Source of the DNA: Deltaproteobacteria bacterium
Lineage (GTDB): Bacteria > Desulfobacterota > Deferrisomatia > Deferrisomatales > BM512
Length of the DNA: 37,865 bases
Direction of reading: 5' to 3'
NCBI GenBank assembly: GCA_030591565.1
Contig: JAUVAU010000021.1
Coordinates: 1-37,865 of the forward strand
The notes beneath the pieces were generated by a model, which ran no database searches, was not told the DNA's origin, and saw nothing but the letters and a program-made list of their open reading frames with translations. Within the stretch, counting starts at the first letter, position 1. Each line of letters starts with the position of its first letter. The position numbers and the translations under genes are program-made. Shown one piece after another: positions 7,519 to 16,363 of the stretch.

Positions 7519-8835
7519 ATGAATCGCTTGATAAAATTGACAGCGACCATTTTGGCGGCAGCGACCTTTTCCAGCCCCTCCCTCGCGGGGGAGTGTGGCC
7601 TGGAGGAGACTACGACCCCGGCCAAGCTGGCGAGGTACGCCTATGAGCACAACCCCTCGGTGACTGCGGCCAAGAGCGAATGGCTGGCGGCTGCCGAGCG
7701 GTACAGGGCCAGGACGAGATATCCCGACCCGCAGCTCATGGTCACCTATTTCCCCGAACCCATCGAGACGAGACTGGGGCCACAGGACTGGAATATGACC
7801 TTGAGCCAGATGGTCCCGTTTCCAGGCGAGCTTGGCAGCGAGGGCGATGTCATCGAGGCGATGGCTGGTGTGCAGCGGGTGAAGCTGGACAAGACCGTCA
7901 ACACCCTTGGCGCAGCGGTGAAGGGGTCGGCCCATGAGCTTTGGTATATAAGGCGCGCGATTGAGGCCGCAGCGGAGCAGGCGGCCCTTATCGAGCAGCT
8001 CTCCACCGTGGCTGAGACCTCCTACGCCGCTGGCGGTGCCGGAAAAACGCAGCTTGTGGATGTGGTCAAGGCCCAGTCCCAGGCGGCGCAGGTGCGCTAT
8101 GACGGGCTGCTGCTCGAAGAGCTGGAGTTCACCGAAACGGCGAGGCTGAATACGCTTCTAAACCGTAACCCGACGGCTGAGATCGGCCGGATTGAGGTGG
8201 GCGCTGTGACCCCTTTGGCCCAGGGGCTTGACGAGCTGGTTGAGCTGGCCGTGACCAAACGGGATGAGATAAAGCTGGCCCAGGCCAAGGTCAAAGTGGC
8301 CGAGGCCTCGCTTGACAAAGCAAGGTTCACGAATTATCCCGACTTCAAGCTGGGGCTCTTCTACGCAGGGATCGGTACTCCCGATGTCGCCACCCAACCT
8401 AAAGACGCCGGACGCGATGCGGTGGGGGTGCAGTTCGCCATGAGCCTGCCGCTGTGGTGGGGCAAGAACTCGGGCAAGATCGAGGCCGCCGGGGCGAGTC
8501 ACACCGCCGCACGGGCCAACAAGCGCGCGGTGACCAATCGCACCAAGGGGCTGGTGCACACCCTTTATTTCAAACTGAACAACGCACGCAGGCTCATAAC
8601 CCTCTACAGGGATGAGCTGCTGCCCCAGGCTGCGCGAGCGGTGGGGAATGCCGAGGTCTGGCACCGCGAGGGGCTTGGCGCTTTCAGCGATTTCATCGAG
8701 GCGCAAGCGGCGCTCTACAACTTCAGGCTGAGTCTCGCCAGGGCCAGGGCCGATTACGGCAAGACGCTGGCGAAGATGGAGAGCGTGGTCGGCGTGGTGC
8801 TGGGCGGTGCGGCAGCAGGGGAGGTGCAGAAATGA
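7519..8835 (+). CDS. TolC-family outer-membrane efflux channel (first of two)
   Basis: Outer-membrane factor that forms the exit duct of a tripartite RND pump. The 438-residue precursor begins MNRLIKLTATILAAATFSS with a cleavable signal. It shows the TolC pattern of long helical hairpins: KLARYAYEHNPSVTAAKSEW near the N-terminus, YPDPQLMVTYFPEP (first barrel strands), then a second repeat with KLAQAKVKVAEASLDKAR and YPDFKLGLFYAGIG. I chose ATG 7519 because the longer reading from 7381 adds 46 non-conserved residues and crosses the intergenic palindrome. The last 4 bp overlap the next gene (ATGA), so the two channel genes are translationally coupled. There is no lipobox, unlike E. coli CusC. 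Confidence 0.9.
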   Translation: MNRLIKLTATILAAATFSSPSLAGECGLEETTTPAKLARYAYEHNPSVTAAKSEWLAAAERYRARTRYPDPQLMVTYFPEPIETRLGPQDWNMTLSQMVPFPGELGSEGDVIEAMAGVQRVKLDKTVNTLGAAVKGSAHELWYIRRAIEAAAEQAALIEQLSTVAETSYAAGGAGKTQLVDVVKAQSQAAQVRYDGLLLEELEFTETARLNTLLNRNPTAEIGRIEVGAVTPLAQGLDELVELAVTKRDEIKLAQAKVKVAEASLDKARFTNYPDFKLGLFYAGIGTPDVATQPKDAGRDAVGVQFAMSLPLWWGKNSGKIEAAGASHTAARANKRAVTNRTKGLVHTLYFKLNNARRLITLYRDELLPQAARAVGNAEVWHREGLGAFSDFIEAQAALYNFRLSLARARADYGKTLAKMESVVGVVLGGAAAGEVQK

Positions 8836-10337
8836 GACAGATAATATTCGCCCTCATGGCGGTACTGGTGGCCGCCGTCGGTTACACCGACTACGACCGT
8901 ATGGTTGATGAAATAGACAACTACACCCCACCGACCTCCATCGACTCCGGCGTGGCGCTCGACGCCCCCGGACAGTCAATTGAACGGGACCGTGGGTTTG
9001 CGGACGCTTTAAAGAGTATTGAAAAGCTGACGTCCCGGCAGCTCGGGCGGTTGGAAACCCCTGAATTTTATCACCATGCAACCGGTGCCCCCCCTGTACT
9101 AACCGGTAATTTTACCCTTGGGGAGTTGGAAGCGGCGACCTTCGCTGGCAGTCCCGCCATAGAGGCGGCGCACCTAAAGGCCCGGGCAGCAATAGAGGGT
9201 TTCGGCCAGGTCGCCAGACTTGACGAGATTCTCAGCGCCTACCTGACCTTCACCGAAGGGGTCATGACCGGGGTGGGACCGATGAAGGGCAACACACCCG
9301 CCTCGATGAAGTTCCCGCTTCCCTCCATCACCTCGCTCAAGGGGCGTGTGGCGGCTGCCCGTGCGGAGGAGGCGAGGCTCGGTTACGAGAAGACGGTCCG
9401 GGACGTTCTGACCGGCGTGAGGAGTGACTACTGGAACCTCGTCTACATCGAGCAGGCGCTGGAAATACAGGGGGAGAACCTCACATTGCTCGTCAAGCTT
9501 GAGAGGGTGGTCAAGACCCTCTACGAGACGGGCAAGTCCAACTTCTCCAATGTGCTCACGGTTCAGGTCAAAGAGCGCACCCTTGAGGAGATGATAGGGA
9601 CCCTCAAAAACAAGCGTAGCACGCTAGAGGCGTCAATAGTCGCAAGGGTTGGCTTGGCTGTTGGCACGAAGATTGGATCACCCGTGGATTCCTTCACCCT
9701 CTGGCATGGCTTGAAAGTCCCCGGTATCGGCGAAGTGGCGAATATCGCCCTGGAGAACCGCCAGGAATTGTCCCTCATGCGGACCAGACTCAAAAAGATG
9801 GAGGCGATGCTGGAGATGGCCGAGACGATGGCGCTGCCCGCCTTCGACCTGGGGCTTACCCGCTTTGACGCGGTTGACACGATGCAGACAGGCTCCGCAG
9901 CAATGTCGGGCACCTTCCCCACCTCCACCAGGAGCGGTACTGGTGTGGGTACTCCCGTCAAGCCCTGGTATGGAACCCGCGACAGCTATCTGGGCGAGAT
10001 AAGGCTCAAAATAGCCGCGTTGAAAAGCGCAATCGCGCAGTTGGAGGGTTCCACCGTAGCCATGGTCACAGCCAAGTGGTCGCTCTACGACAAAGCTTTA
10101 AGAGAATACGGCCTCTATGAAGAGACGGTCATAGATTCCGCCAAAGCAGCCCTTGAAGTGTCCATGAAGGGGTATGAGGCGGGGCGGGTTGTCTTTCCTG
10201 AGGTCATCGCCGCCACCTTGCAACTGCTGAAGGCGAAGCTCGAAAGGGCGCGGCGGATGAGTGAGCTGGGAATAGCGATTAGTGAATTGGAAAAAACTGC
10301 TGGCGCGATGTTCATCACCGCCGCCGGGGAGAAATAA
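8832..10337 (+). CDS. Second TolC-family outer-membrane efflux protein
   Basis: A 501-residue protein with an N-terminal hydrophobic segment (MRQIIFALMAVLVAAVGY), then a ~90-residue unmatched region before the TolC repeats (FTLGELEAATFAGSPAIEAA; later ALENRQELSLMRTRLKKMEA). Helical segments in both halves fit an outer-membrane factor, and a Thr/Ser/Gly-rich stretch near residues 360-375 sits where the second barrel hairpin is expected. A GGGGAGG ribosome site precedes the ATG. It is clearly not a duplicate of the first channel, since length, N-terminus and motifs differ. It may be an alternative duct, or may have a periplasmic role; in that case the uncleaved-looking N-terminal anchor would make sense. 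Confidence 0.82.
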   Translation: MRQIIFALMAVLVAAVGYTDYDRMVDEIDNYTPPTSIDSGVALDAPGQSIERDRGFADALKSIEKLTSRQLGRLETPEFYHHATGAPPVLTGNFTLGELEAATFAGSPAIEAAHLKARAAIEGFGQVARLDEILSAYLTFTEGVMTGVGPMKGNTPASMKFPLPSITSLKGRVAAARAEEARLGYEKTVRDVLTGVRSDYWNLVYIEQALEIQGENLTLLVKLERVVKTLYETGKSNFSNVLTVQVKERTLEEMIGTLKNKRSTLEASIVARVGLAVGTKIGSPVDSFTLWHGLKVPGIGEVANIALENRQELSLMRTRLKKMEAMLEMAETMALPAFDLGLTRFDAVDTMQTGSAAMSGTFPTSTRSGTGVGTPVKPWYGTRDSYLGEIRLKIAALKSAIAQLEGSTVAMVTAKWSLYDKALREYGLYEETVIDSAKAALEVSMKGYEAGRVVFPEVIAATLQLLKAKLERARRMSELGIAISELEKTAGAMFITAAGEK

Positions 10338-10339
10338 TA

Positions 10340-11890
10340 ATGGAAAGCAAAAAGAGATCGGCCACGAAGGCAGTCGCCATAACCGCCATCGTCACGCTGG
10401 CGGCAGCGACCGCAGGATTCTATGGCCTATATAAAGCTGTTCTGGTCACACCGGCGGACCATGACCACACAGCTGCGACCGAAACCATGACCGAAGAAGA
10501 AGCGCAGCTCTACAGCTGCGGCATGCACCCCTGGATCATCGCCGAGGAGCCGGGCGCTTGCCCCATCTGTGGAATGGATCTGACGCCGATACGTGACCAG
10601 GCAGGGCCGAGCGCCGCGACTACGGGTGAGCGCCAAATAGTTTACTGGCGTGCGCCGATGGACCCCACCGAGATATACCACGAGCCGGGTCAATCCAAGA
10701 TGGGTATGGACCTTGTGCCGGTCTACGACGATGAACTGGTGGGCGGCGTGGATGTGAGCATCGACCCCGTTACCCAGCAGAATATGGCGGTGAGGACCGC
10801 ACCCGTGCGCACCGCCGCGCTCATCCGCACCATCCGCACCTACGGCAACGTGGCCTATGACGAGACGCGCACCGCCCATGTACACCCCCGCTTTGGCGGC
10901 TGGGTGGAGCGGATGTATGTGGACTACACAGGGCGCAGGGTCAAGAAGGGCGAGCCGCTCTTCGACATCTATTCCCCCGAGCTTGTTTCGGCCCAGGAGG
11001 AGTATCTGGCGGCCCGCAGGAACCTCTCGGGCAAGGGCGACTCCACGCTGCTGGCCTCGGCGAGAAAGCGCCTTGCATACTTTGGCGTCCATGAGCGCGA
11101 GATAGTCAAGCTGGAGAAGAGGGGTGAGGCTACCCGCACCCTGACAATACGCTCTCCCATTGCCGGCTTCGTCACCGCCAAGAAGGTGAGCGAGGGCCAC
11201 TTCGTCAAGAAGGGCGCCCCCGTCTACGAGGTGGCGGACCTTAGCAAAATCTGGCTTGAAGCCGCCATCTACGAACACGACCTCCCCTGGGTGAAAGAGG
11301 GTCAAAAGGCGCTGGTGCGCATGTCCTACCAACCCGGTGTGACCCTTGAGGGGCGCGTCACCTACATCGACCCCTACCTCAATGTGAAGACCCGCGATGT
11401 GGTCGCCCGGATCGAGTTCGACAACGCCAGCTTGAACCTCAAGCCCGGCATGTACGCCGACGTGTCCATTGAAGCGGACGAGGGGGCCCGGGGGCTTGTG
11501 ATACCCGACGAGGCGGTCATAAGAGGCGGTTCGCGCAACGTGGTGTTCATCACCAGGGGTGATGGCAAGTTTTCGCCCCGCGATGTGACCCTTGGCGTCT
11601 CGCTCGATGACGGCACTGTCCATGTGTTGACCGGGCTGGCCCCCGGCGATGAGGTGGTCGTCTCCGGTCAGTTCCTCCTCGACTCCGAATCCAAGCTCAA
11701 GGAGGCGATCCAGAAGATGCTGGAGGCCAAGTCCGGCAGTGGGCAGACCGGTGATAAGGAAGAGGACTTCTTCGGCGATATGGCTGACGGTGCCGGTGCC
11801 AACGGTGCTAGCGCCAAGGCCAAAGGCGATGACAGCTTTTTCGACGACCTGGAGGTAGACAAGGCCGGGGAGAAGAAAAGCGATGATTGA
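10340..11890 (+). CDS. cusB: CusB-like RND periplasmic adaptor with heavy-metal-binding motifs
   Basis: Membrane-fusion protein linking the inner-membrane pump to the channel. After an N-terminal anchor (residues ~10-35), a heavy-metal-binding domain occupies residues 58-84 (YSCGMHPWI...CPICGMDLTPI) with C60, C74 and C77. A second, cysteine-free version lies at 100-129 (VYWRAPMDPTEIYHEPGQSK, then MGMDLVPVY). The adaptor body follows: a lipoyl/barrel-sandwich half-motif (VHPRFGGWVERMYVDYTGRR), the alpha-hairpin (SAQEEYLAARRNL), the second half (TIRSPIAGFVTAKKVSEG) and a beta-barrel (KPGMYADVSI). The C-terminus is an unusual acidic tail with repeated FFGDM and FFDDL motifs. The last 8 bp overlap the pump gene. 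The HMBD plus the HME-type pump point to Cu/Ag, although Zn/Co systems share parts of this architecture. Confidence 0.92.
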   Translation: MESKKRSATKAVAITAIVTLAAATAGFYGLYKAVLVTPADHDHTAATETMTEEEAQLYSCGMHPWIIAEEPGACPICGMDLTPIRDQAGPSAATTGERQIVYWRAPMDPTEIYHEPGQSKMGMDLVPVYDDELVGGVDVSIDPVTQQNMAVRTAPVRTAALIRTIRTYGNVAYDETRTAHVHPRFGGWVERMYVDYTGRRVKKGEPLFDIYSPELVSAQEEYLAARRNLSGKGDSTLLASARKRLAYFGVHEREIVKLEKRGEATRTLTIRSPIAGFVTAKKVSEGHFVKKGAPVYEVADLSKIWLEAAIYEHDLPWVKEGQKALVRMSYQPGVTLEGRVTYIDPYLNVKTRDVVARIEFDNASLNLKPGMYADVSIEADEGARGLVIPDEAVIRGGSRNVVFITRGDGKFSPRDVTLGVSLDDGTVHVLTGLAPGDEVVVSGQFLLDSESKLKEAIQKMLEAKSGSGQTGDKEEDFFGDMADGAGANGASAKAKGDDSFFDDLEVDKAGEKKSDD

Positions 11891-14800
11891 ACGCATAATT
11901 GAGTGGTCGATAAACAACAAGTTCATGGTTCTCCTCGCCACTTTGTTCGCCATAGTGGGCGGCATACTGGCGATGATGAACATGTCGCTCGATGCGATAC
12001 CTGACCTCTCCGACGTACAGGTAATCATCTACACCGAGTATGCGGGCCAGGCCCCCCAGGTGGTGGAGGATCAGGTCACCTACCCGCTGACCACCGCGAT
12101 GCTCTCGGTGCCCCACGCCAAGGTGGTGCGCGGCTACTCCTTCTTCGGGCTCAGCTTCGTCTACATTATCTTCGAAGATGGGACCGATCTCTACTGGGCG
12201 CGATCGCGAGTGCTGGAATATCTCAACTTCGTCTCCGGCAGGTTGCCGCCGGGGGTGACGCCCTCGCTTGGCCCCGACGGTACCGGGGTGGGCTGGATTT
12301 ACGAGTACGTGCTCAAGGACACCACCGGCACCCATGACTTGCAGCAATTGAGGTCTATACAGGACTGGTACCTGCGCTACGAGCTGACCGCCGTGCCGGG
12401 GGTCTCCGAGGTGGCCGCGGTGGGTGGCTACGTCAAGCAGTATCAGGTGGAAGTGGACCCGGTGAAGCTCAGGGCCTACAACCTGCCGATCCAGAAGATT
12501 CGCGCAGCGATACAGCGCTCCAATAACGATGTGGGCGGCAAGCTCATAGAGATGGCTGAGGCCGAGTTCATGGTGCGTGGGCTGGGCTACATCCAGTCGA
12601 TCGAGGATCTTAATGCGATAGCCGTGGGGGTGGATTCCTCCGGCACGCCCATATTGCTTGGAAACATAGCCGACATCCACATCGGCCCGGAGCTGAGGCG
12701 GGGCGTGGCCGAGTGGAACGGCGAGGGCGAGGTAGCCGCCGGCATAGTGATCATGCGCCACGGCGAGAACGCGCTTGAGGTTATAGCGAACGTCAAGAAG
12801 AAGCTGAAAGAGTTGGAGAGCGGCCTGCCCGAAGGGGTGGAGATAGTGGAAGCCTATGATCGCTCCGGGTTGATAGAGCGCGCCATCGACACGCTCACCT
12901 GGAAGCTGATCGAGGAGATGATGGTGGTGGCGCTGATCTGCGTCATCTTCCTCCTGCACTTCCGCTCCGCCTTCGTGGCGATATTCACCCTCCCTGTGGG
13001 CATCCTGATCTCCTTCATGGTCATGTACCTTCTCGGCATCAACGCCAACATCATGAGCCTTGGCGGCATCGCCATCGCCATCGGCGTGATGGTGGACGCC
13101 TCGGTCGTGCTGGTGGAGAACGCCCATAAGCACCTTGAGCGGGACCGGGGAAAGAAGAGCCACCTGCAGATAATCGTGGACGCCTCCAAGGAGGTCGGCC
13201 CTGCGCTTTTCTACAGCCTGTTGATCATTACCGTCTCTTTCCTGCCTGTTTTTGCGCTTGAAGAGCAGTCGGGCAGGATGTTTAAACCGCTCGCCTACAC
13301 GAAGACCTTCGCGATGGGGGCCAGCTCGATCCTCGCCATCACCATTATTCCAGTATTGATGACCTTCTTTGTGCGCGACCGGACGCTGCCGGAGGGGATG
13401 ACGCGGCGCAACCGCGTGGGCGTCTGGCTCATAGCCATGTTGGGACCGCCGCTGCTGGTTATCGCGGGCGGACTCTACGGCATCAGCCTGCCCGATTGGG
13501 CGCTGACTGCGGCGCTGGGGGTGTCGATTTTCGCCGGAGTTTGCCTGATGCCCCAGAGGATAGTAGAGGAGAGGAAAAACCCGATCAGCCGCTTTTTTGT
13601 CTGGATATACAAGCCCTTCATCCATCTCGTGCTGAGCTGGCGGAAGGTCACAGTGCTCATCGCCCTGCTGGTGGTGGGGGCGACCTGGTATCCGCTCAGC
13701 CAACTTGGCAGCGAGTTCATGCCGCCGCTAAATGAGGGCGACCTGCTCTACATGCCCACCACCCTGCCCGGTGTGTCGGTGACCAAGGCGCGGGAGCTTT
13801 TGCAGCAGACCGACAAGATCATCCAGTCATTCCCGGAGGTCCACCACACGTTGGGCAAAGTGGGCCGCGCCGAGACCGCAACCGACCCCGCGCCGCTCTC
13901 CATGATCGAGACGACCATCGTCCTCAAACCCCAGATCGTATATGAGCAGGTCGCGGTGGACCGCTTCTTCTCCGCATGGCCCGGTTGGCTGAAGGGGCCG
14001 CTGACGCTGCTGTGGCCCGAGGTGGTGGATGGCGAGATGGAGAGCGAGTGGCGAAGGAAAGGGGTGGTCCGGTTCTTTTCGGGCTGGCCCGGTTTCATCA
14101 AAGCGCCGCTGGCATGGGTATGGCCCGAAGAGCGTTACATTACCACCGACGAGCTGGTGGACGACCTTGACCGCGCCATCCAGTTCCCCGGCTTGACCAA
14201 CGCCTGGACGATGCCGATCAAGACCCGCATCGACATGCTCTCCACCGGCATCAAGACCCCGGTGGGGATCAAGATCATGGGGCCGGACCTCCAGGTGCTC
14301 TCCGATCTGGGTGAGCGGATTGAAGCCGTCGTAGGCGATATCCCCGGGACGCTTTCAGCCTATGCGGAGCGGGTGACCGGCGGCAACTACATCGATTTCA
14401 ATATCGACAGACTTCAAATTGCCCGCTACGGCCTGACCGTGGCGGATGTGCAGGAGGTGATAATGAGCGCCATCGGCGGGATGAATATCACCTACACCGT
14501 GGAGGGGCTTGAGCGTTACCCGGTCAACCTGCGCTACAACCGGGAGCTGCGTGACGACCTGGGCAGGTTGAAATCGGTGCTGGTGCCGACCCCGACCGGC
14601 GCGCAGGTGCCGCTCGGTCAGCTGGCCGAGCTTTCGGTTCACAAGGGCCCGGCGGGGATCAAGAGTGAAAACGCCCGACGCACCGCCTGGGTCTACGTTG
14701 ACCTCAAAGGGGTCGATGTGGGCACCTACGTCAAGAACGCGCAGGTGGTTGTGGACAACAATGTCCAGCTGCCCGCGGGCTACTCGATCGTCTGGTCGGG

Positions 14801-15401
14801 ACAATTCGAGTACATGGAAAAAGCGCGCAAAACCCTTGAGCTGATAATACCCATCACCCTGGCGGTGATCTTCCTGCTGCTCTACATCCACTTTCACTCC
14901 GTGGCCGAGGCGATGATCGTCATGGCGAGTCTGCCCTTCGCGCTGGTGGGGGGCGTGTGGCTCATGTACCTGCTCGACTACAACGTCTCGGTGGCGGTGA
15001 TAGTGGGTTTCATCGCGCTGGCGGGGCTGGCGGCTGAGACCGGCGTCGTCATGCTTGTGTATCTGGATGAGATCTACGAGCGGCGATTGGATGACGGTAC
15101 CCTTCGCACCACCGGCGACCTGCATTTAGCCATTATCTCGGGCGCTGCCGAGCGCGTGAGGCCCAAGCTGATGACAGTGGCGACGACCTTGATAGGCCTG
15201 CTGCCGGTGATGTACGGCACCGAGACCGGCTTGGCGGTGATGAAACGCATAGCCGGACCGATGGTGGGAGGTCTCATCTCCTCCACCATCCTGACACTGG
15301 TGATAATCCCGGCTGTCTACGATATGTGGAAGCGGTGGGAGCTGCGTGGGCACATTGAAGATGGCCCCGCCGGCGATTACGGGGAAGAGGAGGTTGCGTG
15401 A
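11883..15401 (+). CDS. cusA: CusA-like heavy-metal RND efflux pump
   Basis: Inner-membrane proton-driven pump of the HME-RND family, exporting metal from periplasm and cytoplasm. The start MIERIIEWSINNKFMVLLAT is typical of the family. Transmembrane helix 4 carries IGVMVDASVVLVENAHK, the HME signature with the proton-relay Asp and Glu. At 1172 residues it is longer than E. coli CusA (1047). The extra length lies in an extended loop around residues 500-560 with added hydrophobic segments, and in a periplasmic insertion with a duplicated Trp-rich unit: RFFSAWPGWLKGPL near residue 691 and RFFSGWPGFIKAPL near residue 729. The conserved NAWTMPIKTRIDMLSTGIKT follows. Gene overlaps on both sides show tight operon structure. 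Metal choice (Cu+/Ag+ versus divalent) is inferred from neighbours. Confidence 0.95.
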   Translation: MIERIIEWSINNKFMVLLATLFAIVGGILAMMNMSLDAIPDLSDVQVIIYTEYAGQAPQVVEDQVTYPLTTAMLSVPHAKVVRGYSFFGLSFVYIIFEDGTDLYWARSRVLEYLNFVSGRLPPGVTPSLGPDGTGVGWIYEYVLKDTTGTHDLQQLRSIQDWYLRYELTAVPGVSEVAAVGGYVKQYQVEVDPVKLRAYNLPIQKIRAAIQRSNNDVGGKLIEMAEAEFMVRGLGYIQSIEDLNAIAVGVDSSGTPILLGNIADIHIGPELRRGVAEWNGEGEVAAGIVIMRHGENALEVIANVKKKLKELESGLPEGVEIVEAYDRSGLIERAIDTLTWKLIEEMMVVALICVIFLLHFRSAFVAIFTLPVGILISFMVMYLLGINANIMSLGGIAIAIGVMVDASVVLVENAHKHLERDRGKKSHLQIIVDASKEVGPALFYSLLIITVSFLPVFALEEQSGRMFKPLAYTKTFAMGASSILAITIIPVLMTFFVRDRTLPEGMTRRNRVGVWLIAMLGPPLLVIAGGLYGISLPDWALTAALGVSIFAGVCLMPQRIVEERKNPISRFFVWIYKPFIHLVLSWRKVTVLIALLVVGATWYPLSQLGSEFMPPLNEGDLLYMPTTLPGVSVTKARELLQQTDKIIQSFPEVHHTLGKVGRAETATDPAPLSMIETTIVLKPQIVYEQVAVDRFFSAWPGWLKGPLTLLWPEVVDGEMESEWRRKGVVRFFSGWPGFIKAPLAWVWPEERYITTDELVDDLDRAIQFPGLTNAWTMPIKTRIDMLSTGIKTPVGIKIMGPDLQVLSDLGERIEAVVGDIPGTLSAYAERVTGGNYIDFNIDRLQIARYGLTVADVQEVIMSAIGGMNITYTVEGLERYPVNLRYNRELRDDLGRLKSVLVPTPTGAQVPLGQLAELSVHKGPAGIKSENARRTAWVYVDLKGVDVGTYVKNAQVVVDNNVQLPAGYSIVWSGQFEYMEKARKTLELIIPITLAVIFLLLYIHFHSVAEAMIVMASLPFALVGGVWLMYLLDYNVSVAVIVGFIALAGLAAETGVVMLVYLDEIYERRLDDGTLRTTGDLHLAIISGAAERVRPKLMTVATTLIGLLPVMYGTETGLAVMKRIAGPMVGGLISSTILTLVIIPAVYDMWKRWELRGHIEDGPAGDYGEEEVA

Positions 15402-15736
15402 TGAAGATGATAGTGGCGTTTATAACCCCGAACAAGGCTGCGAAAGCCTTGGATAAACTTGGTGACCTGGGCATGAAAAATTGTGCCGTGACCGAGGTGG
15501 ATTGCGTGGGGGCGACAAATGAGGATGAAAGCTCGGTGAAGATGAACGTGATGCTTGGCCGTTATTCCTCAACGCTTTCCCGTCTTGAATTTTATTGCCC
15601 CGATGAATACGCCCAGCGCTGTGTCGAGGTGATCTGCGAGGTTGCGGACACCAAGAGAGGGGGGGCCGGAGTAGTCTCGGTTGTCAATGTGGAGCAGCTG
15701 GTCCGGGTCAGGAACTGCGAAGCAATAAACGATTGA
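15401..15736 (+). CDS. PII-like signalling protein linked to metal efflux
   Basis: A 111-residue protein (MKMIVAFITPNKAAKALDKL) with the ferredoxin-like beta-alpha-beta opening of the PII/CutA superfamily and a C-terminal GAGVVSVVNVEQLVRVR that matches the PII C-loop strand pattern. The central loop is short and lacks the canonical T-loop Tyr51 context, so it is not GlnB/GlnK. A divergent PII group (PII-NG) is known from gene neighbourhoods with CusABC-type pumps; the position here, with ATG 15401 overlapping the cusA stop and GAGGAGG upstream, fits that group. Likely a trimeric sensor of metal or nucleotide acting on the pump; the mechanism is unproven. Confidence 0.78.
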   Translation: MKMIVAFITPNKAAKALDKLGDLGMKNCAVTEVDCVGATNEDESSVKMNVMLGRYSSTLSRLEFYCPDEYAQRCVEVICEVADTKRGGAGVVSVVNVEQLVRVRNCEAIND

Positions 15737-15796
15737 TGAGCCTTTGAGAGGCGAAACCAAAAACCCTGCGCGATGCGGGGAGAAGGAGAGAAGCAG

Positions 15797-16333
15797 ATGA
15801 AGAAGCTTATGACAGGAGTGATGGTAGCTGCGGTTGCCGCAATGGTGGCTATGCCCGCCGCCGCCATGAACATGGGTTCCAAGCAGATGGAAGGGCACCA
15901 GATGAGTGGCAAAACGGATGGCAAGATGGACCACTCTAAAATGAATAGCGAAACGATGGGCGACATGATCCACGAGTCGATGGCAGGTGGTCATATGCTG
16001 GCCTACCATCTGATCGACAACAAAGCCCAAATGGACAAGATTAAAGACATGAAAGGCATGAAGGGGATGAAGATGGGCAGCGGCGCTGCCCAGATGAAGT
16101 CCCACCACCTCATGACCTATCCGATGAAGGACGGAAAACCCCTTGGCGGAGCCAAGGTCGGTTACCAGATTGAAGGCCCCGATGGAGCCAAACAGCAGGC
16201 GATGGCGATGGAGATGAAGGGCGGCTATGGGGCCGACGTCGAGCTCGGCAAGAAGGGCGTCTACAAGATCAAGATGAAAGCCGCCAAGGGCGACACCAAG
16301 ATACTGGACAGCTTCGATTACGAAGTGAAGTAA
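15797..16333 (+). CDS. Methionine-rich periplasmic protein, probable metal-binding
   Basis: A 178-residue precursor with a signal peptide (MKKLMTGVMVAAVAAMVAMP, cleavage near AAA-MN). The mature N-terminal half is packed with Met, His and Lys (for example KMDHSKMNSETMGDMIHESM and DMKGMKGMKMG), a composition seen in periplasmic Cu(I)/Ag(I) carriers. The C-terminal ~75 residues (TYPMKDGKPLGGAKVGYQIE onward) look like a small Ig-like beta-sandwich of the kind found in CopC/YtkA/FixH-type domains. ATG 15797 is chosen because AAGGAGAG lies about 8 nt upstream and the signal begins there. It likely plays the part of CusF, delivering metal to the adaptor, although it is not homologous to CusF by eye. 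Last gene of the cluster, converging on the OYE gene. Confidence 0.8.
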   Translation: MKKLMTGVMVAAVAAMVAMPAAAMNMGSKQMEGHQMSGKTDGKMDHSKMNSETMGDMIHESMAGGHMLAYHLIDNKAQMDKIKDMKGMKGMKMGSGAAQMKSHHLMTYPMKDGKPLGGAKVGYQIEGPDGAKQQAMAMEMKGGYGADVELGKKGVYKIKMKAAKGDTKILDSFDYEVK

Positions 16334-16363
16334 CGTCGGTAGCGTTCATGTGAAAAGGGTGCG

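Noticed and set aside
10427-13703. Two long minus-strand frames (533 and 631 codons) opposite cusB and cusA
   Set aside because: Their translations are low-complexity His/Asp/Arg-rich shadows with no motif; the sense strand is an intact efflux operon.
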